In this document: positions 58,070 through 64,000 of the stretch, piece after piece | How the letters are laid out: each line of letters begins with the position of its first letter | Position numbering within the stretch: the first letter of the stretch is position 1 | Source of the DNA: Actinacidiphila guanduensis | GTDB taxonomy: Bacteria > Actinomycetota > Actinomycetes > Streptomycetales > Streptomycetaceae | Assembly: GCF_900103985.1 (NCBI RefSeq) | Contig: NZ_FNIE01000008.1 | Coordinates: 388,587 to 452,586, forward strand | Reading direction: 5' to 3' | DNA length: 64,000 nucleotides | The notes under the pieces: model-generated | The model's database searches: none | Told to the model about the DNA's origin: nothing | The model's input: the letters and a program-made list of their open reading frames with translations, nothing else | Made by a program: the position numbers and the translations under genes

Positions 58070-60088
58070 ATGAGCACCACGCCCGAACCCGCCGGCCCGC
58101 CGGAGCCCCTGTGGCGCCCGCGCCCGGAGCGGGTCTCCGCCGCTCAGGTGACCCGCTTCCACCGCACCGCCGCCGAGCGGCACGGCGCCCCCGCACCCGC
58201 CGGCGACCCTGTCGCGGACTACGCGGCCCTGCACACCTGGTCGGTACGCGAACCCGAGGCGTTCTGGCAGGCGGTCGCCGAATGGTTCGACGTCCGCTTC
58301 AGCTCGCCCTACGAGACAGTGCTCGCCGAACCGGCGATGCCCGGCGCCCGCTGGTTCCCCGGCGCCCGCCTCAACTACGCCGAGCACGCGCTGCGCCACG
58401 GCCGCGACCCGCGGTACGCCGACCGCCCCGCGCTCCTGCACGTGGACGAGCGGCAGGAGCCCGCCGCCGTCACCTGGGCCCAACTCACCGCCCAGGTCGC
58501 CTCGCTGGCCGCGGAGCTGCGCCGCCTCGGCGTCACCCCGGGCGACCGCGTCGCCGGCTACCTGCCCAACATCCCCCAGGCCGTGGTCGCGCTGCTCGCC
58601 TCGGCCGCCGTGGGCGCCGTATGGACCTCCTGCGCCCCGGACTTCGGCGCCCGCAGCGTGCTGGACCGCTTCCAGCAGGTCGAGCCCGTCGTGCTGTTCA
58701 CGGTCGACGGCTACCGCTACGGCGGGAAGACCCACGAGCGCGCCGGCACCGTCGCCGAACTGCGCGCCGCCCTGCCCACCCTGCGCGCCACCGTCCACAT
58801 CCCCCTGCTGGGCACCCCGGCCCCCGAAGGCGTCCTGGAATGGGCGCAGGTGACCGGCCGCCAGGTCGAACCCGCCTACGAGCAGGTGGACTTCGACCAC
58901 CCACTGTGGGTGCTCTACTCCTCCGGCACCACCGGCCTGCCCAAGGCGATCGTGCAGTCCCAGGGCGGCATCCTGCTGGAGCACCTGAAGCAGACCGGCC
59001 TGCACCTGGACCTCACCGAGCAGGACCGCTTCTTCTGGTACACCTCCACCGGCTGGATGATGTGGAACTTCCTCGTCTCCGGCCTCCTGGTGGGCGCCAC
59101 GGTCGTCCTCTACGACGGCAGCCCCGGCCACCCCGACACCGCCGCCCAGTGGCGGATCGCCGAACGCACCGGCACCACCGTCCTCGGCACCTCGGCCGCC
59201 TACGTGATGGCCTGCCGCAAAGCCGGCGTGCACCCGGCCCGCGACTTCGACCTGTCCGCCCTCACCTGCGTGGCCACCACCGGCTCCCCGCTGCCGCCGG
59301 ACGGCTTCACCTGGCTGCACGAAGAAGCGGGCGCCGACCTGTGGATCGCCTCGGTCAGCGGCGGCACCGACGTGTGCAGCTGCTTCGCCGGCGGCGTGCC
59401 CACCCTCCCCGTCCACATCGGCGAGCTGCAGGCCCCGTGCCTGGGCACCGACCTGCAGGCGTGGGACGCCCAGGGCCGCCCGCTGACCGACGAGGTGGGC
59501 GAGCTGGTCGTCACCAACCCGATGCCCTCGATGCCGATCCGGTTCTGGAACGACCCGGGCGGCACGCGCTACCGGGACAGCTACTTCACGATGTACCCCG
59601 GCGTGTGGCGGCACGGCGACTGGATCACCCTGACCTCGCGCGGCACCGTGATCATCCACGGCCGCTCGGACTCCACGCTCAACCGGCAGGGCGTGCGCAT
59701 GGGTTCGGCCGACATCTACGAAGTGGTCGAGCGACTGCCGGAGATCCGCGAGTCCCTGGTGATCGGCGTCGAACAGCCCGACGGCGGCTACTGGATGCCG
59801 CTGTTCGTCCGCCTCGCCGAAGGCGCCCATCTGGACGACGCCCTGCGCGAGCGCATCCGCACCGCCATCCGCGCCTCCCTGTCCCCGCGCCACGTGCCCG
59901 ACGAGGTCATCGCCGTGCCCGGCGTGCCCCACACCCTGACCGGCAAGCGCATCGAGGTCCCGGTCAAACGCCTCCTGCAGGGCGCCCCGCTGGAGCGGGC
60001 GGTCAACCCCGGCTCGGTGGACGACCTGGAGGTCCTGCGGTTCTACGAGCGGCTCGCCGCCGAACGCACCATCGGCGACCGCCCGTAG
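58070..60088 (+). CDS. aacS: Acetoacetate-CoA ligase
   Basis: A 672-residue adenylate-forming enzyme that activates acetoacetate to acetoacetyl-CoA in the cytosol. The AMP-binding signature LYSSGTTGLPKAIV is near residue 283, WTSTGWMMWN-type sequence (YTSTGWMMWNFL) follows, GRSDSTLNRQGVRMG is the hinge region, and the C-terminal catalytic Lys lies in TLTGKRIEVPVKRLL. Length and the N-terminal helix (PLWRPRPERVSAAQVTRF) match acetoacetyl-CoA synthetases. The ATG at 58070 has CGGGAG about ten bases upstream. Monocistronic; its position near crr-ptsI resembles the S. coelicolor arrangement. Confidence 0.92.
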   Translation: MSTTPEPAGPPEPLWRPRPERVSAAQVTRFHRTAAERHGAPAPAGDPVADYAALHTWSVREPEAFWQAVAEWFDVRFSSPYETVLAEPAMPGARWFPGARLNYAEHALRHGRDPRYADRPALLHVDERQEPAAVTWAQLTAQVASLAAELRRLGVTPGDRVAGYLPNIPQAVVALLASAAVGAVWTSCAPDFGARSVLDRFQQVEPVVLFTVDGYRYGGKTHERAGTVAELRAALPTLRATVHIPLLGTPAPEGVLEWAQVTGRQVEPAYEQVDFDHPLWVLYSSGTTGLPKAIVQSQGGILLEHLKQTGLHLDLTEQDRFFWYTSTGWMMWNFLVSGLLVGATVVLYDGSPGHPDTAAQWRIAERTGTTVLGTSAAYVMACRKAGVHPARDFDLSALTCVATTGSPLPPDGFTWLHEEAGADLWIASVSGGTDVCSCFAGGVPTLPVHIGELQAPCLGTDLQAWDAQGRPLTDEVGELVVTNPMPSMPIRFWNDPGGTRYRDSYFTMYPGVWRHGDWITLTSRGTVIIHGRSDSTLNRQGVRMGSADIYEVVERLPEIRESLVIGVEQPDGGYWMPLFVRLAEGAHLDDALRERIRTAIRASLSPRHVPDEVIAVPGVPHTLTGKRIEVPVKRLLQGAPLERAVNPGSVDDLEVLRFYERLAAERTIGDRP

Positions 60089-60162
60089 CACCGCCCCGGC
60101 GCCGCAACCGCCCCGTGCGGTGACGGCCCCGGGAAGCCGCCCGCGGGACCGCCGCACCCCCG

Positions 60163-60185
60163 TTGTCAGTGGTACCCACTACGGT
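60163..60185 (+). promoter_or_regulatory. PafBC/RecA-NDp type DNA-damage promoter
   Basis: TTGTCAGTG (60163-60171), eight bases, then TACGGT (60180-60185) match TTGTCRGTG-N8-TAnnnT perfectly. Transcription would start near 60192, giving a leader of about 60 bases containing GAGGGGGAG before the ATG at 60252. Confidence 0.82.
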
Positions 60186-60251
60186 GAGTGATCGGAAGGG
60201 GAAACCGGGCCACCAGGGCCCGGAACCTCCGCACGCACCCGAGGGGGAGCC

Positions 60252-61304
60252 ATGTCCGACACCCGCAAGAACCGGAACGGCCGCACCGACCGCACCCGCC
60301 GGTCCCGCGCCACCGCCGCGCGCAATCAGCGCACCCGCACCGGCAACCAACCGCCCACCAGGCCCGATACGCCACCGCGCGGCACATCGCGCACCGGCCG
60401 CGGCAGACCGCCGGGCGGCAAGCGGCACCGCCGCGCCCTGCGCCGCGAGACCCCCGTCGTCGTGGGCCTCCTGCTCGACGAGCCCGACTTCACCGCCATG
60501 ACCCGCTACCGCAGCTTCCGCTTCGACGACTACGGAACGTATCTGCGGCAGGTCGACGGCCTGCTGCGCAGCCTGCACGCGCAGGGCACCCACGTCGCCG
60601 TCACCCTCTTCGACCCTGAGGCGTACGCCGCATACTGCCGGGCCACCCGCCGCCCACCCGACACCCCGGCCTCCCGAGCCCACTACGTCGCCGAGGCCAC
60701 CACCACCCGCGCCTGCCTGCCCTACGCCCGCCAGCCCCTGGCCGCCCTGCGCGCCGAACTCGCCCACGAGACCGAGCGCCGCGCCACCCTGGACCGCGCC
60801 ACCGACATCCTCATGGCGGCCGGACCCTGCCCCGACTGCGGCCAGGCCCTCGCCGACTGCGCCTTCGACCGCGCCTCCCACACGCTGCTGCGCCTCGCCG
60901 ACGCCATCGGCGATGGCACCCACCACGTCGTCTGCAGCCTCCCCACCGACGACGGCCCACCCCTGCTCGCCGCCGTCCACCTCGACGCGACCCCCGACGG
61001 CGACCTCGACATGGACGACGCCGACGCCCTGGCCGTGTGCACCGTCCTCGCCGCCGCCACCGTCACCGGCCGCCCGGGCGGACTCGTCGCCCGCACCCTC
61101 CACCCCGACGGCCACGACACCGTCCGCGGCTGGGAACTGTGCGGCGGCGAACCCCACCCGCTCACCGAGGCCGCCGTCTTCGACGCCTACTGCACCGACC
61201 CCAGCACCGGCGACCCCGTCCCACCCGAACCCGGCGTCCGGTACGCGGCCGGCCTCCCCCTGCCGCCGCCCCTGCCGGGCGACCTCACCGATCCCCGGCC
61301 CTGA
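60252..61304 (+). CDS. Unknown protein with Arg-rich N-terminus, predicted DNA-damage inducible
   Basis: A 350-residue soluble protein of unknown function. The first 68 residues are extremely basic and low-complexity (repeated RT, RRSR, RGRP), as in DNA- or RNA-binding tails. A compact domain starts at TPVVVGLLLDEPDFTAM, includes AVTLFDPEAYAAYCRATRRPPDTPAS and a Cys motif CPDCGQALADC near residue 195 that might bind zinc, and ends Pro-rich. No enzyme motif is recognised. The exact PafBC-type promoter suggests induction by DNA damage. The ATG at 60252 has GAGGGGGAG five bases upstream. Ends 24 bases before the convergent ptsI. Confidence 0.65.
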   Translation: MSDTRKNRNGRTDRTRRSRATAARNQRTRTGNQPPTRPDTPPRGTSRTGRGRPPGGKRHRRALRRETPVVVGLLLDEPDFTAMTRYRSFRFDDYGTYLRQVDGLLRSLHAQGTHVAVTLFDPEAYAAYCRATRRPPDTPASRAHYVAEATTTRACLPYARQPLAALRAELAHETERRATLDRATDILMAAGPCPDCGQALADCAFDRASHTLLRLADAIGDGTHHVVCSLPTDDGPPLLAAVHLDATPDGDLDMDDADALAVCTVLAAATVTGRPGGLVARTLHPDGHDTVRGWELCGGEPHPLTEAAVFDAYCTDPSTGDPVPPEPGVRYAAGLPLPPPLPGDLTDPRP

Positions 61305-61328
61305 CCGGGCAGCGGCCCGGCGGCCCTG

Positions 61329-62999
61329 CTACTCGCCCGACAGCACGCCCCGGGCCGCGCGCCTGGCCTCCGCGGCACCGTCCGCCGCCCGGGCCGCGGC
61401 TGCCGCACGCTCGCACTGCGCCAGCGTGTGCCGCCCCAACGCCGCCCGCACATACGGGATCGACGCCGCACCCATCGAAAGGCTGGTGACACCCAGACCC
61501 GTCAGCACACACGCCAGCAGCGGATCGGACGCCGCCTCCCCGCACACCCCGCAGCCCTTCCCGGCCGCCTTCGCCGCCTCCGCGGCGAAGGCCACCAGGT
61601 CCAGCAGCGCCGGCTGCCAGGGGTCCTGGTACCGCGACACCGCACCCACCTGCCGGTCCGCGGCGAACGCGTACTGCGCCAGGTCGTTCGTCCCCAGCGA
61701 GACGAACTCCACCTCGCGCAGGATCGCGCGCGCCCGCAGCGCCGCCGACGGGATCTCCACCATGACCCCGAACTTCGCCCCGAGCCCGGCCTCCCGGCAC
61801 GCCTCCGCGAACGCCCGCGCGTCCTGCCGGTCGGCCACCATCGGCGCCATCACCTCAAGGTGCACCGGCAGCCCCTCGGCGGCCTGCGCCAGCGCCCGCA
61901 GCTGCGTGCGCAGCACCTCCGGGTGCTCCAGCAGGGTGCGCAGCCCGCGCACGCCCAGCGCCGGATTCGGCTCGTCGCCCGGCGTCAGGAACTCCAGCGG
62001 CTTGTCCGCCCCCGCGTCCAGCACCCGTACGACCACCCGCCCCTCTGGAAAGGCCGCCAGCACCTCCCGGTAGGTCTCCACCTGCTTCTCCTGCGACGGC
62101 GCCCGCACCGAGTCGTCCAGGAACAGGAACTCGGTACGGAACAGGCCCACCCCTTCCGCGCCCGCCGCCACCGCGGCCGCCACGTCGGCAGGGCCGCCGA
62201 TGTTCGCCAGCAACGGCACCCGGTGGCCGTCCGAGGTCGCACCCGGACCCGAGGAGGCGGCCAGCGCCGCCTTCCGCTGGGCCACCGCACGCTCCAGCTC
62301 CGCCCGCTTGGCCGCGCCCGGCTCCACGAACACCTCGCCCGTGCTGCCGTCCACCGCCACCACCGTGCCCTCGGCCAGATCCACCGCCCCGGGCAGCGCC
62401 ACCACCGCGGGCACCCCGAGAGCCCGGGCCAGGATCGCGCTGTGACTGGTCGGCCCGCCCTCCTGGGTGACGAAGCCGAGCACCAGCGTCGGGTCGAGCA
62501 GCGCGGTGTCGGCGGGCGCCAGGTCCCGCGCCACCAGCACATAGGGCTCGTCGCTGTCCGGCACCCCGGGCATCGGCACGCCCAGCAGCCGGGCCACGAT
62601 CCGGTTCCGCACATCGTCCAGGTCCGCCACCCGGCCCGCCAGGTACTCGCCCGCACCCGACAGCAGCGCCCGGTAGGAGGCGAAGGCGTCGAAGACCGCG
62701 CGCTCGGCCGTGCTCCCCACCGCGATCCGCCGCTCGATGTCGGCGGCCAGCTCCGGGTCCTGCGCCATCAGGGCCTGCGCCTCCAGCACGGCCTGCGCGT
62801 CCCCGCCGGCCAGCTGCCCGCGCGCGTTCAGATCTGCCGCGACCGCCTCCAGCGCCTGCCGCGCCCGGCTCTGCTCGCGGGGCGCCTCCTGGCTGCCGAT
62901 CTGCTTGGCCGGCGGCTCCAGCACCGCGGTGCTCATGTGCCGTACCTCGCCGACCGCCACACCGTGGCTGACCCCGACGCCCTGCAGCGTTGTCTCCAT
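61329..62999 (-). CDS. ptsI: PTS enzyme I (phosphoenolpyruvate-protein phosphotransferase)
   Basis: A 556-residue EI that autophosphorylates from PEP and donates to HPr. The N-terminal domain has the active-site His186 in GGPTSHSAILAR; the C-terminal barrel has GLFRTEFLFLD, VRVLDAGADKPLEFL, VMVEIPSAAL, SLGTNDLAQY and the conserved Cys in GVCGEAASDP. It follows crr by five bases on the minus strand. It serves PTS sugar uptake in general, and should also supply DhaM, encoded 55 kb away. No ptsH is in this window. Confidence 0.96.
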   Translation of the reverse strand: METTLQGVGVSHGVAVGEVRHMSTAVLEPPAKQIGSQEAPREQSRARQALEAVAADLNARGQLAGGDAQAVLEAQALMAQDPELAADIERRIAVGSTAERAVFDAFASYRALLSGAGEYLAGRVADLDDVRNRIVARLLGVPMPGVPDSDEPYVLVARDLAPADTALLDPTLVLGFVTQEGGPTSHSAILARALGVPAVVALPGAVDLAEGTVVAVDGSTGEVFVEPGAAKRAELERAVAQRKAALAASSGPGATSDGHRVPLLANIGGPADVAAAVAAGAEGVGLFRTEFLFLDDSVRAPSQEKQVETYREVLAAFPEGRVVVRVLDAGADKPLEFLTPGDEPNPALGVRGLRTLLEHPEVLRTQLRALAQAAEGLPVHLEVMAPMVADRQDARAFAEACREAGLGAKFGVMVEIPSAALRARAILREVEFVSLGTNDLAQYAFAADRQVGAVSRYQDPWQPALLDLVAFAAEAAKAAGKGCGVCGEAASDPLLACVLTGLGVTSLSMGAASIPYVRAALGRHTLAQCERAAAAARAADGAAEARRAARGVLSGE

Positions 63000-63004
63000 G
63001 GCAA

Positions 63005-63454
63005 CTACTTCCAGTCGAAGAGGGTGTCCCCGGCCGCGACCTCGCTTCCGGTCGCAAGTCGGCTCAGCACATCGACGGTAGCTTCAAGAGCGATCACAGG
63101 ACACACGGGAGACTTCCCCGATTCCTCGACCGCCGCGGGATCCCACCGCACCACCGGCTGCCCGCGGGTGACCATGTCCCCCTTGGCTGCCAGCAGCGCG
63201 AAGCCCTCACCGTTGAGCTGCACGGTGTCGATCCCCAGGTGGACGAGCACCCCGTGCCCCTCGTTGTCCACGACGACGAAGGCATGCGGGTGAACGGAGA
63301 CCAGGACACCGTCCACCGGAGCGACGGCGACGGTACGGGCCCGCGGCGGATCGACCGCCACCCCCGGGCCCACCATGGCGCCGGCGAAGACCGGATCGGG
63401 CACGTCGTCGAGCGCGATGGCCCGGCCGCTCACGGGCGACGAAACAGTGGTCAT
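63005..63454 (-). CDS. crr: PTS EIIA-Glc-type protein Crr
   Basis: A 149-residue EIIA of the glucose class. The phosphorylated His72 lies in VLVHLGID, with His55 and His57 (VSVHPHAF) nearby; GRAIALDDVPDPVFA at the N-terminus matches the family. It receives phosphate from HPr and passes it to IIB domains such as those for N-acetylglucosamine in Streptomyces. The ATG at 63454 has GAGGAGG six bases upstream. First gene of crr-ptsI. A TAGGCT -10-like sequence is at 63522-63527 on this strand. Confidence 0.95.
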   Translation of the reverse strand: MTTVSSPVSGRAIALDDVPDPVFAGAMVGPGVAVDPPRARTVAVAPVDGVLVSVHPHAFVVVDNEGHGVLVHLGIDTVQLNGEGFALLAAKGDMVTRGQPVVRWDPAAVEESGKSPVCPVIALEATVDVLSRLATGSEVAAGDTLFDWK

Positions 63455-63595
63455 GGAAGCCTCCTCGGTGCGGAGATCAGGCGCCATCACACTCAGTCAC
63501 CGGACGGCGAGCCGCGAGAGCAGCCTAAGTCATGTCAAGTGGTGATTCCGCCCGAGCGGCGCCGTCCGGATCGACACCCCCTCGTCACCCCCGAT

Positions 63596-63961
63596 TTGCT
63601 CCTGCGGGAGCCGGTCTTGTAGGTTGGCGCAACCGCCTCGACGAGACACGCGGGAACGTGTGTCCTCGAAAAGGGGCCGGTAATTCCGACCGGAAAGCAT
63701 CTGCTAAAGTCGGAGACACAACGAAGGGAAAGCCCGGAGGGCGCCGGTGACGGTGGCCGATGGCAGCTTCCGTTCCTTGAGAACTCAACAGCGTGCCAAA
63801 AGTCAACGCCAGATATGTTGATACCCCGTCTTTTGGAGATTTGTTCTCTCTGAGACGTGGTTCCTTTGAAGAAGAAACACAGCGAGGACGCTGTGCACCT
63901 GGGGATTATTCCTTCCCGGGTGCCGCTCTCGTGATGTGTGGCCCCGATGACGGGGAAGCAT
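63596..63961 (+). promoter_or_regulatory. rRNA operon promoter and leader region
   Basis: TTGCTC (63596-63601), 18 bases, TAGGTT (63620-63625) is a plausible first promoter; TAAAGT (63705-63710) a second -10. Downstream come the conserved-looking TTGAGAACTCAACAGCGTG (near 63776-63794), a stem-loop CCAAAAG/CTTTTGG (63796-63836), a boxA-like TGTTCTCT (near 63843), and CCCC-gatga-CGGGG (63941-63955), probably processing or antitermination elements before 16S rRNA. Confidence 0.65.
63796..63836 (+). promoter_or_regulatory. Stem-loop in the rRNA leader
   Basis: CCAAAAG (63796-63802) pairs with CTTTTGG (63830-63836), and the inner TCAAC with GTTGA, leaving an asymmetric CCCCG bulge. It sits directly before the boxA-like sequence. 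Confidence 0.55.
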
Positions 63962-64000
63962 TCACGGAGAGTTTGATCCTGGCTCAGGACGAACGCTGGC
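63962..64000 (+). rRNA. rrs: 16S rRNA gene, 5' end only
   Basis: The window ends 39 bases into a 16S rRNA gene. It begins TCACGGAGAGTTTGATCC and continues through the universal 27F-primer region (TGGCTCAGGACGAACGCTGG). The precise mature end is assigned from the Streptomyces convention. Confidence 0.95.

Noticed and set aside
63522..63538. TTGACA/TAGGCT promoter for crr
   Set aside because: Both hexamers are present on the minus strand but only five bases apart and in an order that cannot form one sigma-70-type promoter; only the TAGGCT is kept as a possible -10.
63532..63750. 72-residue reading inside the rRNA leader
   Set aside because: It overlaps the putative rRNA promoters, has no ribosome binding site and encodes low-complexity basic sequence.
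1..64000. Mobile elements, CRISPR arrays or tRNA genes
   Set aside because: No transposase or integrase motif, no regularly spaced identical repeats with unique spacers, and no cloverleaf with a TTCRA arm was found by eye.

Overview
This is a very GC-rich actinobacterial chromosome segment, almost certainly from Streptomyces or a close relative in the Streptomycetaceae. The evidence is a complete conservon (cvnABCD-type) operon, an NsdA-like TPR regulator, a DUF397 protein, a mycothiol-type maleylpyruvate isomerase homologue, a crr-ptsI pair next to acetoacetate-CoA ligase, many short -10-only leaderless promoters, and a Streptomyces-style rRNA leader running into the first bases of a 16S rRNA gene at the right edge. 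I see no insertion sequence, prophage, CRISPR array or tRNA.

Layout. 0-5 kb: HpnB-like glycosyltransferase, Asp/Glu racemase, a small membrane protein, an O-antigen-ligase-like membrane protein, a Nudix hydrolase and a 97-residue protein with a DNA-damage-type promoter. 5-8 kb: PTS-dependent dihydroxyacetone kinase dhaK-dhaL-dhaM. 8-21 kb: nucleotidyltransferase/TetR pair, tandem fluoride channels, NmrA-like protein, Ser/Thr kinase with TPRs, alpha/beta hydrolase, chloramphenicol-phosphotransferase homologue, EEP nuclease/phosphatase, a TetR-DUF4865-phosphotriesterase operon, a cysteine-less isochorismatase-like protein, and DUF397, maleylpyruvate isomerase and CGNR proteins. 21-31 kb: a LAL-type ATPase without a DNA-binding domain, an APH-like phosphotransferase divergent from an NsdA-like regulator, a PAS-SpoIIE phosphatase and a HEAT-repeat protein. 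31-38 kb: two coupled glycosyltransferases with an SGNH hydrolase, converging on 5-oxoprolinase genes pxpA-pxpB-pxpC.

37.8-45.1 kb holds the most striking locus: a kleisin-like, kite/winged-helix-like and giant SMC-like gene trio in MksF-MksE-MksB (Jet A-B-C) order, with no MksG/JetD nuclease gene beside it. A perfect match to the RecA-independent (PafBC/ClpR, RecA-NDp) DNA-damage promoter consensus sits immediately before the first start codon. 45.2-50 kb: a small membrane protein and the conservon. 50.6-55.5 kb: a tightly packed five-gene operon (NrtR-like Nudix regulator, J-domain/pseudokinase fusion, VWA protein, PurA paralogue, zinc-ribbon Nudix) that looks like an uncharacterised nucleotide or NAD-linked system. 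55.5-64 kb: a degenerate GH31 protein, acetoacetate-CoA ligase, an unknown protein with a second-strand-independent PafBC-type promoter, ptsI, crr, and the rRNA leader.

Connections. EI (ptsI) and EIIA (crr) at the right end belong to the same phosphorelay that feeds DhaM at the left end. Three separate PafBC-type promoters in 64 kb tie the condensin-like operon, the 97-residue protein and the 350-residue unknown into a probable common DNA-damage response. Functional assignments rest on motifs read by eye; no database search was possible.
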